Shown here in pieces: positions 17,841 to 25,633 of a stretch of 64,000 bases of DNA. Source of the DNA: Phormidium tenue FACHB-1052 (GTDB lineage Bacteria > Cyanobacteriota > Cyanobacteriia > Phormidesmidales > Phormidesmidaceae); NCBI RefSeq assembly GCF_014696675.1, contig NZ_JACJQN010000015.1:108843-172842 (forward strand). Direction: 5' to 3'. Made by a program: the position numbers and the translations under genes. Position 1 is the first letter of the stretch. Each line of letters starts with the position of its first letter. Below the pieces are notes generated by a model that did no database searches, was not told the origin of the DNA, and saw only the letters and a program-made list of their open reading frames with translations.

Positions 17841-17954
17841 AGGGGAAGCGAGAGAGGTTTGTCCATGCTATTCGCCTTAGGGCGAGGTTGTCTCGTTGTC
17901 TCGTGAGACTGTCTTGTGTTTACCTGGGAGAGTTGGCTGGAACTTTAACATCCT

Positions 17955-18188
17955 ATGGCTTCATCGGACGTTGGACAGATTTTTAATACCTTCCATCACC
18001 TCTTGAAGGACTTAGAACCTTTTGTGGACGTGAAGGAGATGCGTTTGACCTTCGACAAAGATGGGCAGGCATTCCTGGTAGCCCCAGACTTTTCAGAGCC
18101 GATTCAAGCGGATCCCAGAATTCATCGCTTAGTTCGGGAAGAAATGCACCAAATCATTGCCAAGCATCGTTCTATTCGGGCGGAGTAA
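17955..18188 (+). CDS. Hypothetical protein, 77 aa
   Basis: Starts MASSDVGQIFNTFHHLLKDL, ends IIAKHRSIRAE. Soluble and helical-looking, not recognised. It stands alone between the umuD-like gene (divergent) and a convergent membrane protein gene. Confidence 0.55.
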   Translation: MASSDVGQIFNTFHHLLKDLEPFVDVKEMRLTFDKDGQAFLVAPDFSEPIQADPRIHRLVREEMHQIIAKHRSIRAE

Positions 18189-18211
18189 TCGGCTGTCCTA
18201 TGTGAATGCTG

Positions 18212-18589
18212 TTATCTCGACAGCAACCGCCCCAGCAGGAGCAGACAGGCAACCCCCAGCAGCGGAGTAGAGATAGCTACTACACGGGCCGAGAGCCAAG
18301 GCGGCAGGTAGATGTCTTGGATGGCTTGACCTGGCGGGGTGAGGGTTTCAGCCCAGGTTCTGAGGGGGCAGCGGAATCCGTTGGCAGCGTAGATCACCAC
18401 CTCGATGCTGATGAGGCCAAAGGCGATCGCAGTCCAGACCGTGAGTTGATTCGTTGGGCCGCAGTACAGCAAGAACAGGATGGCCCCAAACATCACCACG
18501 AAAACGAGGGTATGGAACAGCTTGACCCAAGTTAGTAGCATGGCACTACCGCTAAAGCCCTTACTTGTTAAGCCAGTAAGCTGACTCAT
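18212..18589 (-). CDS. Small membrane protein of unknown function
   Basis: About 125 residues from ATG 18589 (MSQLTGLTSKGFSGS). Three hydrophobic segments are visible: LLTWVKLFHTLVFVVMFGAI, WTAIAFGLISIEVVIYA and VVAISTPLLGVACLLLL. A conserved-looking loop NGFRCPLRTWAE follows the second. Similar small proteins in bacteria have no assigned role. Its start lies inside the end of the broken DUF2087 frame, so the exact start is doubtful. Confidence 0.6.
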   Translation of the reverse strand: MSQLTGLTSKGFSGSAMLLTWVKLFHTLVFVVMFGAILFLLYCGPTNQLTVWTAIAFGLISIEVVIYAANGFRCPLRTWAETLTPPGQAIQDIYLPPWLSARVVAISTPLLGVACLLLLGRLLSR

Positions 18590-18836
18590 TGGGGACTCTA
18601 TCCACCAGACCTCATTCAAAGAGTTCTCGACGCAGTAAGGCTGGATCGCCAAAGGTGTGATGCTGGTTGGGGAGAGCATTAACCTCGCGTTCGGTATAGA
18701 GGACACCCGGCTCAAACTGAGTTGCTAGATACTCTAGAGCGAGCTGCTGAAAATAAAGGTAGCAATAAGCAATATTGTCTATGTCCCGTGTTCGGATAGC
18801 CACCTGGAATGTAGAGTGGGCATCGCCTATAAGCAC
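18561..18836 (-). pseudogene. DUF2087 gene with an in-frame stop
   Basis: The frame reads YTEREVNALPNQHHTFGDP then ALLRRELFE, TGA, then GLVDRVPNESAYWLNK and TAA at 18561. The part after the TGA is the normal continuation of DUF2087, so a CGA-to-TGA change best explains the break. DUF2087 is a small winged-helix-like C-terminal domain of regulators and hydrolases. The N-terminal part is short and overlaps the divergent EEP gene start, so it is probably also truncated. Confidence 0.65.
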
Positions 18837-19515
18837 TCGTGCACAGCTTATACGGGAGGCAATCTTTAACCTGCAACCCGAAGTCGTTTGCCTTACCGAA
18901 ACTCACCTGAATTTTCTAGAGCAGCTAGGTGGCTACACCATCACTGGAGGCCAGGACTGGGGCTACCAATCCGCGACTGGCCGTCGTAAAGTGCTGTTAT
19001 GGAGCCGAGCGCCCTGGGAATCGGTAAGAGGTGAAGGGCCGCCTCAAATGCCCCCTGGCCGCTTTGTCGCAGGAATAACTAACACTTCAGTAAGTAAGGT
19101 GCTGGTCTATGGCGTTTGCATCCCCTGGAAAGACGCGCACGTTCGCACGGGGCTAAAGAACAAGGCTCCATGGGAAGACCATGAGGCCTATCTCCGAGCA
19201 CTGTCGTCAGACCCGGTTATGCATCAATCTGGGCAGCCTCTGGTGGTGTTGGGAGACTATAACCAGCAGTTGCCTCGCAAGCGATCGCCAGTACAGATGG
19301 AAAGCTTGCTGCGCAAGACATTGGTGGGCACAAAGATTTGGACGGAGGGTTTGACTGATGAGGATGGCTATCTAGCGATTGACCACATTGCGACCTCTCC
19401 CCATCTCAATGCAACAGATCGAGGAGTGATAACGAGACAACATTCTTCAGGTCATCGTCTTTCTGATCATTTTGGCGTTTGGTGTGATTTCAGCCTGAGC
19501 GGATTGCTGGATTAG
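18781..19515 (+). CDS. Endonuclease/exonuclease/phosphatase (EEP) family protein
   Basis: About 245 residues. EEP-fold catalytic signature in order: RIATWNVEW (Asn), VVCLTETHL (Glu), VVLGDYNQQLP (Asp/Asn), DEDGYLAIDHIA, and the terminal SDHFGVW (Asp-His). The family cleaves phosphodiesters or phosphomonoesters with Mg2+; DNA, lipid or nucleotide substrates are possible and cannot be told apart here. No signal peptide, so cytoplasmic. The ATG at 18781 is preferred over a TTG two codons earlier. Confidence 0.82.
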   Translation: MSRVRIATWNVEWASPISTRAQLIREAIFNLQPEVVCLTETHLNFLEQLGGYTITGGQDWGYQSATGRRKVLLWSRAPWESVRGEGPPQMPPGRFVAGITNTSVSKVLVYGVCIPWKDAHVRTGLKNKAPWEDHEAYLRALSSDPVMHQSGQPLVVLGDYNQQLPRKRSPVQMESLLRKTLVGTKIWTEGLTDEDGYLAIDHIATSPHLNATDRGVITRQHSSGHRLSDHFGVWCDFSLSGLLD

Positions 19516-19677
19516 TCGATTTTAGAAAGATATTGCAGGAGCCTTGTTCCAGCCTAATAGTTGGCGCGATTCAGGTGCCGAAGTTCATGCGATTTTGCAA
19601 ATGGACGGAACAGCCCAAGCAACTAGCTGGCACCGGCAGAAACCAAGGCCAGGGTAATATTTGAGGCACAATAACCC

Positions 19678-19746
19678 CAATGGAATTTCACCTTTGCCCC
19701 TGACGTTCACACCGTGTCCCCGAAGGGGAATCGCGCTGGGGGCATT
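19678..19746 (+). repeat. Dispersed element, copy 2
   Basis: Reads TGGAATTTCACC, GCCCCTGACGTTCACACC, GTGTCCCCGAAGGGGAATCG, GGGGGCATTTT. Near-identical to the minus strand of 12569-12637. The inner CCCC-GAA-GGGG can fold. The rest of 19516-20367 (about 850 bp) has no gene I would defend: it contains this element, a minus-strand stem-loop near 19967, and the 28-bp repeat at 20123. Confidence 0.7.
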
Positions 19747-19966
19747 TTGTTGGTGCCACCCATAACGCGGTAAACCACTTTATGGATAGGGTTTAGGAGG
19801 GTTCTGGCCTATTACCGATGGCGCAGGGTATGAATGGTTCGAAATCGTAGCCACTCTCGCGGCTGGGGCTGCTGCGCCATTCAGCGCTCGGTGTCGCCCT
19901 ATAACGTCCAGGGAGGTAGAGGCAAAGCGCCTTGGCGGTAAATGGCGTCACACCGACCCAAAACAA

Positions 19967-19999
19967 AACCCCCACGGGGCATCAGGGCCTGTAGGGGTT
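19967..19999 (-). terminator. Possible terminator downstream of the VKOR gene
   Basis: On the minus strand AACCCC ... GGGGGTT is followed by TTGTTTTGG. The stem is short and the loop long (about 20), so support is moderate. It lies about 370 bp past the VKOR stop. Confidence 0.35.
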
Positions 20000-20122
20000 A
20001 TACCAAGTTGTGTCTCTACCGCCGTCGGTAGCGCTCTCGTCCACTAGGGTTCCCCGATTTCAGGGTGTGATCGCGGGGAGAGGTGCGATCGGCTATGGAG
20101 CTTGGGGCTAAAAATTAGCACC

Positions 20123-20150
20123 GGCTAGTTGTGCGCGCAGGTAACTATTC
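20123..20150 (+). repeat. 28-bp dispersed repeat, copy 1
   Basis: GGCTAGTTGTGCGCGCAGG followed by TAACTATTC. Matches 35699-35726, differing only at four T/C positions. Contains the palindrome TGCGCGCA. Function unknown. Confidence 0.55.
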
Positions 20151-20367
20151 AACTCTCACTATCGCTAGTACAGGTCGTGTGATTTCAGCCTGTTTTGTCT
20201 ATCTCGGACAAATATGCTTGAAATCACGCAATGTCTGGATGGAAGATGGCGAGCTCAGTACTAAATTCGGATGTAGGCGACTATTGAAAATTAGGCGCGC
20301 ACTCGCGTTTTGGGAGCCAAGACATTCTCTATATCTATAGGTCTCAAGGGGGTTGGTTCTCCTTGCG

Positions 20368-21288
20368 CTAAATCGAATTTTGAAATGTAGTGGGACCGGT
20401 ATAGCCTGAGATCTGGGCAAGTTCCTCCAGGGTTTGTCTCCCCGACAGGCGTTCACCGTTAATTTCCCAGGTGGGATAGCCAGCAATGTCGGCTTCCTGG
20501 CATTCGGGGGTTTGCTCTTGCCCCTCAGGTGTGGCGCACTCTACGTAGGGCATAACCTGGCTGGCTTCCTGGCCAAAAAGCTGCTTTTGCTCGTGGCAAT
20601 GGGGACACCACCAGGCTCCGTAAAAAATAGCACCGGTGTCAGCCAGGTGCTGGGCCAGGGCTATTTCAGCCGGGCCAGACTGGGTGGTGATGGCAGGCCC
20701 TAGCTGATCGCCCGAGCCGTCGGCAGCGACTGGGTTGTTGACATTGGCATAGACGCCGAGGGTGCCCACCACCACCAGAAATGCTGTGATGCCGCCGATA
20801 AAGAAGGGTTGAGATAGATCAGACCAATTTTGGCCGATGAGGGCAAGCAGAAACAGGCTAGTGGAGAGGAGCGCTGAGCCGACGCAGTAAAGGCAGACAG
20901 CTTTGATTTCTGCGGTGAGCAGATACATGAGGTAGCCGCTAAAGACCATCATGGCGGTGCCGCCGATCAGCAGCAGGGGTTGGGTCAATCGGATGAGTTT
21001 ATCTCTGAGGTCTTTTTGCTCGGCCCCATTGACCAGCAGGGGAGCGATCGCGATGACCGCCATGCCCATGTAGGCTAGAAACCCAAATAGGGCCAGCGGC
21101 TGGCCAAACACCGTGGCATAGGGGCTAGAGAGCACGATGTCACAGCCCTTGGTAGGACAGGCTGTGGCGCTGCCCGTGAGCTTGTTGATCGTTAAGTAAG
21201 CGGTGACAACAGCGCCAACCGCCGCTATGCCAGCCATTAGAGGGCGGGCATAGCGATGAAGCCAGGGAGCTGATTGTGTACGCGGCAT
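20368..21288 (-). CDS. VKOR-thioredoxin fusion, disulfide-forming membrane protein
   Basis: 306 residues. An N-terminal vitamin K epoxide reductase domain with four or five membrane helices carries C44/C49 (ACPTKGCD), the SSPY segment, and the active-site pair C132-LY-C135. A lumen/periplasm-side thioredoxin-like domain follows with WWCPHCH (C228, C231) and two further Cys (C251, C263). In cyanobacteria such fusions oxidise protein thiols during folding and pass electrons to quinone. It stands alone on the minus strand, near a redox and metal gene group that includes cytochrome c6, whose haem Cys chemistry depends on thiol state. Confidence 0.92.
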   Translation of the reverse strand: MPRTQSAPWLHRYARPLMAGIAAVGAVVTAYLTINKLTGSATACPTKGCDIVLSSPYATVFGQPLALFGFLAYMGMAVIAIAPLLVNGAEQKDLRDKLIRLTQPLLLIGGTAMMVFSGYLMYLLTAEIKAVCLYCVGSALLSTSLFLLALIGQNWSDLSQPFFIGGITAFLVVVGTLGVYANVNNPVAADGSGDQLGPAITTQSGPAEIALAQHLADTGAIFYGAWWCPHCHEQKQLFGQEASQVMPYVECATPEGQEQTPECQEADIAGYPTWEINGERLSGRQTLEELAQISGYTGPTTFQNSI

Positions 21289-21696
21289 GACTACATATCA
21301 ATAAAAAACGTCAAAAATCCCAGCACCACAAGGATTAGGCCTGTGGAGGCATGGCCACTGAGATTCTAGGCCAGGATTGCGGCAGAAAACGATTTTGCTC
21401 GCTGCCTGCTACAGTTCAAAACCAACACCATGCCTAGTACCGTAACAACGGGGTACACCCCAAAGACCAGGGCAAAACCTTCATGCTGACGCCTGATACT
21501 AAATCCGAATCGCACAACCCGGATTCTCAAACAGCCAAACTGTAGGGGTGAATCGCATTCGCTCTTCTAAATCGGGGGTGACCAAGGGGGATTTGGTATG
21601 ACGCTACCTCCCAAGGCGGTAGCTGACAGCGGAGGGACTGAATCCTAGAAAACCAGATGCGCCAAAAATCTAATTGCCACTCCTAATCCAAGTCCA
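21289..21696. other. Intergenic region between VKOR and petP
   Basis: About 410 bp. No gene, tRNA or recognised element seen; only the VKOR upstream region and unremarkable sequence. Confidence 0.5.
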
Positions 21697-22566
21697 TCAA
21701 GAGTGGAGCCAGGTCGCAGTCAAGGGGAGCAGAGTAACCATCAGCCACATCAGTCGTCCCGGCGCTTGAACAGCTGGTTCCGCTACTAAACCAGGCTCTA
21801 GCAGAGCATTCACTCGCTGCTCTAGACGACTGAGGGATAGGGATTCATGGAACCCCACACAAAGCTCCATATCAGACGAATACCCCTGAGTGGCTAGGGT
21901 CATCTGCCGGGATAACTTAACCAGCAGCTCTGCCAGAAGCAGTGGGTCACTCGTGCTAGCTGCCCTATGGTCGGCGCGAATTTCTCGCAGCAGCAACAGT
22001 TCTTCCCAAAGCGCTTGGGTGTTGGGCAGCCCACTGGAAAATCGCCGGATCATACCCAAACCCAAAAACCAGAGAGGGTCGCGGTAGTCGGCATGGGCTT
22101 GCTCATGGGCGACCATAGCTTGCTGCTCTGCAAGGGTCAGATGCTCTAACCAGCCCCGGCTCACCAGCAGAGACGAATGCCACAGCCCAACCTGGGCCGC
22201 AACCGGTAGGTCAGTCTCCAAACAGCGGGCATGGCCGCCAGTGGGCAACGTAACGGTCTGGTATTGTCTAAGCCGCAGCTGGGTCGCAGCCGTCCTAATC
22301 AGCGTATGAGCTACAACGCCACTGGCAAAACCCAACACCCCCAGGCTGACCCAGCAGCCTATGGGGCTAACGCTCCAACCCATCATGGTGCCGTGGTGCC
22401 CCATGGAGAGCACCGCTCCGGCGGAGAGCATAACCATCAACGGCGGTAGACAAAGAGCAACGAGGGCCGACTGCCAGCGAGCTGTCCAGGGGCCAACGGT
22501 TGAGCGCCACTGCCACCGCCACACCACCGCTACTAATCCAGTAAGCAATAGTAGACTGCCGTGCAT
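21697..22566 (-). CDS. petP: M56 family membrane metallopeptidase, PetP-like (BlaR1 type)
   Basis: 289 residues. Hydrophobic segments at both ends of the N-terminal half, then the zinc site HEQAH (H154, E155, H158) in MVAHEQAHADYRD, and a final membrane segment. It lacks the penicillin-sensing domain of BlaR1. It overlaps the BlaI-family gene by one base (TAATG), and petJ is divergent. In Synechocystis the PetP protease degrades the PetR repressor when copper is available, switching between plastocyanin and cytochrome c6. The same three-gene arrangement supports that role here; the substrate is inferred. Confidence 0.83.
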   Translation of the reverse strand: MHGSLLLLTGLVAVVWRWQWRSTVGPWTARWQSALVALCLPPLMVMLSAGAVLSMGHHGTMMGWSVSPIGCWVSLGVLGFASGVVAHTLIRTAATQLRLRQYQTVTLPTGGHARCLETDLPVAAQVGLWHSSLLVSRGWLEHLTLAEQQAMVAHEQAHADYRDPLWFLGLGMIRRFSSGLPNTQALWEELLLLREIRADHRAASTSDPLLLAELLVKLSRQMTLATQGYSSDMELCVGFHESLSLSRLEQRVNALLEPGLVAEPAVQAPGRLMWLMVTLLPLTATWLHS

Positions 22567-23024
22567 TACTCCTCCTCCCCTCGGCTGGGCTGCTGAGCAT
22601 GGCGTAGGGCACGCAGGCGGGCGGCGATCGCATCGAGCTGATCCAACTCAGCGATGTCGAGGCTATCGGCAAAGGCAGCTACCAAGTCAGGGCTACCGAC
22701 CGCCAAAAAACTCTGAAGTTGCTGGTGAGCCGCCAACACATTAGCATCCTGCTGAGACACGATGGGCTGCCAGCAATAGACCCGGCGGGTGCGCCCCTCT
22801 TCGCCTTGGGGTTTCGCCTCGCGGCGGAGCCAGCCTTTTTTAGCCAGCCGCTGGAGCACTGTGGTCACCGAAGCCTGGGTCAAGTCGCGGTCCGGGTCGG
22901 CCAGGATGTGGTCGTGAATCTCTTTCACCGTAGCGCTGCCCTTAGCCCAGATGATGGCCAGGATTTCGGCCTCTAGCGGCCCAAGAGAAAGTTGACGAGG
23001 TCGATGGCGAGGGAGGGGGGCCAT
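22566..23024 (-). CDS. petR: BlaI/CopY-family repressor, PetR-like
   Basis: About 152 residues from ATG 23024. Winged-helix DNA-binding domain: LGPLEAEILAIIWAKGSATV, VKEIHDHIL, LTQASVTTVLQRLAKKGWL, with the BlaI-style cleavable/dimer C-terminal half. A longer frame upstream to 23162 has no family support. First gene of a petR-petP operon, divergent from petJ, and expected to repress petJ and possibly its own operon. Confidence 0.85.
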   Translation of the reverse strand: MAPLPRHRPRQLSLGPLEAEILAIIWAKGSATVKEIHDHILADPDRDLTQASVTTVLQRLAKKGWLRREAKPQGEEGRTRRVYCWQPIVSQQDANVLAAHQQLQSFLAVGSPDLVAAFADSLDIAELDQLDAIAARLRALRHAQQPSRGEEE

Positions 23025-23121
23025 GGGTGATAGGTGATGAAGTGAGGGGCCTGTTTCTTGATACTTTACACTCCTTTTTTCTATCCCAGGATCGGCGTTA
23101 GCGTTGCACTCTGCAATAGTT

Positions 23122-23132
23122 GACAGGCTGTC
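23122..23132. promoter_or_regulatory. Candidate PetR operator in the petR-petJ intergenic region
   Basis: GACAG-G-CTGTC is a perfect 5-bp-arm inverted repeat located 64 bp ahead of the petJ start and 98 bp ahead of petR. A further GAC-rich stretch follows (TTTTGACTC). I propose it from position only; the exact PetR site is not something I can confirm. Confidence 0.35.
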
Positions 23133-23195
23133 TTTTGACTCCCAAGAGCCTTCCCCAGACAATGCTTCGCGAGGGAAATTTTGTCGATAGAACCT

Positions 23196-23528
23196 ATGCG
23201 AAAACTTGCTTTAGCAATAGCGGCGGTCGTAACCGTCCTCACCCTGTGGATGGCTCCAGTGGCTCAGGCGGCAGATCTGGATCACGGTGGCCAGCTCTTT
23301 GGCAACAACTGTGCGGCTTGCCACATCGGCGGCAGTAACGTGGTCAACGGAGCTAAAACTCTGAAGCAGGCCGACCTAGAAAAGTACGAGATGGCGTCGA
23401 TAGAAGCCATTACGAGCCAAGTCACCAACGGCAAAAATGCCATGCCTGCCTTTAAGGGGCGGCTCAGCAATGACGATATTGCCGATGTGGCGGCCTACGT
23501 GCTCAGTCAGGCGGAGCAGGGTTGGTAG
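23196..23528 (+). CDS. petJ: Cytochrome c6
   Basis: 110 residues from ATG 23196 (an in-frame TTG lies 15 bp earlier). Signal peptide [19 protein letters not shown], predicted cleavage after AQA. The mature part starts [19 protein letters not shown], with the haem motif C39-AA-C42-H43 and axial Met in KNAMPAF. It ends [15 protein letters not shown]. It carries electrons from cytochrome b6f to photosystem I or oxidase in the thylakoid lumen, replacing plastocyanin when copper is scarce. Regulated here presumably by the divergent petR-petP pair. Confidence 0.95.
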   Translation: MRKLALAIAAVVTVLTLWMAPVAQAADLDHGGQLFGNNCAACHIGGSNVVNGAKTLKQADLEKYEMASIEAITSQVTNGKNAMPAFKGRLSNDDIADVAAYVLSQAEQGW

Positions 23529-23554
23529 TTTTTCCACTGGTTTCCAGTTCAATC

Positions 23555-23586
23555 GCCCCAGTTCTGCAAAGGGTTGGGGCTTTTTA
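23555..23586 (+). terminator. petJ terminator
   Basis: GCCCCA ... TGGGGC stem followed by TTTTTATTT, 26 bp after the petJ stop. Confidence 0.75.
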
Positions 23587-23613
23587 TTTCTCGTTTGCCT
23601 AGGAGGCATCACC

Positions 23614-24453
23614 GTGGGCTCATCCAAAATTGTTGGCCTTTGCCTGGCGCTGGTGCTGTGGTTGGGCTGGCCGGGGCTGACCACAGCCGCACCCATGGCC
23701 TCTACTACGGCGCACTTGGTAGACGGTCAAGCGGTTCTGAGCAGCTCTGCCGACCGGGCGGCAGCGTGGGGCGATCGCTGCCTCAGCTCTGTGCAGCTAG
23801 AGCGCTACGACGAGGCCATTGCCGACTGTAGTCGGGCCATGCAGCTCGATGGCCGCAGGCCAGAACATCGGCTCAACCGAGGCATTGCCCTCTATCGCAC
23901 CGGGAATTTTGCTGAGGCTTTGGCTGATGACACTGAGGCCTTGGTTCAGAATCCCGACGATTTTCGGGGCTACTACAACCGAGGGCTGGTGCAAGTAGCG
24001 CTGCACCACTTCGAGGCGGCGATCGAAGATTTTAACCAGGCGGCAGCGCTCACCTCAGACCCAACCCCACTCATCGATATCTATGATGATCGCGGCTTGG
24101 CCAAGCTGATGGCAGCCCAGCCCCAGAAGGCTTTGCAGGATTTTGACCAGGCTCTAGCCATCGATAGCCAGAATATTCGCGCTTTGTTTAACCACGGCTG
24201 CGCCTGCCACCAGATGGGGCGTCTCAACGACGCCCTGACAGATCTCAACCAGGTGCTGATACTCGACCCTGGCCATGCCCGCACCTACCTCAAGCGGGGT
24301 TTGCTGCGGCGATCGCTGGGAGACCAGGGGGGCGGGGTGGCTGATTTACAGCAGGCGGCAGACTGCGCGCAGTCCCAAGGTGAACAGCATTTACACCACT
24401 ACATTTTGACGTTGCTCAACGAGTGGCAAAGTCCTGTGACGACGATGGGGTGA
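23614..24453 (+). CDS. Exported TPR-repeat protein
   Basis: 279 residues from a GTG at 23614, chosen because AGGAGG lies 7 bases upstream and a signal peptide follows (IVGLCLALVLWLGWPGLTTA, then APMA). At least five TPR-like 34-residue repeats cover residues about 50-250, for example YDEAIADCSRAMQLDGRRPE, FAEALADDTEALVQNPDD and LNDALTDLNQVLILDPGH. TPR arrays bind partner proteins; being exported, it may help assemble a lumenal or periplasmic complex. Placed directly after petJ but beyond its terminator. Confidence 0.82.
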   Translation: MGSSKIVGLCLALVLWLGWPGLTTAAPMASTTAHLVDGQAVLSSSADRAAAWGDRCLSSVQLERYDEAIADCSRAMQLDGRRPEHRLNRGIALYRTGNFAEALADDTEALVQNPDDFRGYYNRGLVQVALHHFEAAIEDFNQAAALTSDPTPLIDIYDDRGLAKLMAAQPQKALQDFDQALAIDSQNIRALFNHGCACHQMGRLNDALTDLNQVLILDPGHARTYLKRGLLRRSLGDQGGGVADLQQAADCAQSQGEQHLHHYILTLLNEWQSPVTTMG

Positions 24454-24560
24454 TGCGGCTGATTGCCTTTCCAGGCTGATTTTGGCCCATCCAGATGACG
24501 CTTTGGCCATCACCAACACGCTCACCTCAACCCATGTGACCCGATTTACGACAGAAAACC

Positions 24561-25100
24561 ATGTCCTTTTGCCGATTTTTAACCGCTAACTCCAATCTTC
24601 TCCTCGCGCTGCTCACCGTGGGACTGACGCTCGGCTGTAGCAGCCCAGCCCCCAACGCCACCGATGGCGGCCCCACTATTGCCGATAGCCAACCCCACAG
24701 CCATGGCGCCAGTGATCAGGCTGATTCTGGCCATTCAGAGGCAGGGGACCACCATCACAGGCACGGCACGGTTGAAATTCCCGCCGGGCAGCCGGTGCCA
24801 ACGGTTACCCTGGTGGCCCACCCTGACCCAGTGCGGGGGTGGAATTTAGAAATTCAAACCACGAACTTTCGGTTTGCGCCGGAGCAGGTCAACCAGGCCA
24901 ACCAGCCCAACGTGGGCCACGGTCACCTGTCGATCAATGGCGAAAGCATCTCGCGGGTCTACGGCCCCTGGCTGCACTTGCCCCATCTGCCCCCTGGCCG
25001 CAACGAAATTACCGTCAGCCTCAATGCCAATGGCCACGAAGCCTTTACTCATAACGGTCAGGCGATTGAATCGACGGTGGTGGTAGACGTACCTAAGTAA
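24561..25100 (+). CDS. His-rich lipoprotein, likely metal-binding
   Basis: 179 residues. Lipoprotein signal with lipobox LTLGC (Cys about 26). A His-rich segment follows (SHGASDQ, DHHHRHG) that could bind Cu, Zn or Ni. The folded part carries LEIQTTNFRFAPEQV, GHGHLSING and LHLPHLPPGRNEITVSLNANG, resembling cupredoxin-like or copper-resistance beta-sandwiches with His/Met ligands. Sits among copper- and zinc-related genes. Exact metal unknown. Confidence 0.75.
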   Translation: MSFCRFLTANSNLLLALLTVGLTLGCSSPAPNATDGGPTIADSQPHSHGASDQADSGHSEAGDHHHRHGTVEIPAGQPVPTVTLVAHPDPVRGWNLEIQTTNFRFAPEQVNQANQPNVGHGHLSINGESISRVYGPWLHLPHLPPGRNEITVSLNANGHEAFTHNGQAIESTVVVDVPK

Positions 25101-25203
25101 TACGATCGGTACACCCAAGCGGACTATCAAGTTAAAGATGACCAGTGAGTGGGGTTCATGCCGCTGGCACCATCAGCTTGGTCAACGACTAGGCACGTAT
25201 AAA

Positions 25204-25234
25204 GCCGGGATGCACAATGACTGCACATCCCGGC
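25204..25234 (-). terminator. hli terminator
   Basis: GCCGGGATG ... CATCCCGGC, perfect 9-bp stem, followed on the minus strand by TTTATA. It lies 28 bp past the hli stop. Confidence 0.7.
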
Positions 25235-25261
25235 CAAGAAATCTTAACTAGACTCAAATAC

Positions 25262-25405
25262 TTACATCAGGCCGACTTGAGACAAAATGCCTTGGCCGGT
25301 CAGAAGCTCAGTAGCCACGCCAATCACAAAACCCAACATAGCCAGGCGACCGTTCCAGGTTTCTGCAAAATCAACAAACCCGAACTTGCTTTCGCTGCTT
25401 TCCAT
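25262..25405 (-). CDS. High-light-inducible protein (Hli/Scp), single membrane helix
   Basis: 47 residues from ATG 25405 with GGAG upstream. It contains the chlorophyll-binding signature ETWNGRLAMLGFVIG in one membrane helix, then LLTGQGILSQVGLM. Hli proteins bind chlorophyll and carotenoid in thylakoids and protect photosystem assembly under high light or nutrient stress. Monocistronic with its own terminator. Confidence 0.93.
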   Translation of the reverse strand: MESSESKFGFVDFAETWNGRLAMLGFVIGVATELLTGQGILSQVGLM

Positions 25406-25633
25406 AATCGCCAATCTCCGAATGTGTAAAAGCTTTAGTCGTTCAAGCTTATGTTGCAAATCTTAACACATAGATTTTGGTGTGGCTAGGGCACTACTGA
25501 TTTTCAGCGATGGACAGCCCCTTTAAGGCCCCAACCCCCTTCGCCATGCTGTCCTGAACCTGCTTGAAAATAAACCTTATCAGTCCCTGGGTTGTAGAGC
25601 GCATAGGAGGCTTTGCCTGCCTGCCGCCCCCCA

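Noticed and set aside
20131..20340. Small plus-strand frame containing RAGNYS, similar wording to one near 35711
   Set aside because: The similarity comes only from the shared 28-bp repeat; the rest of the two frames differ, so I treat it as a repeat, not a gene family.
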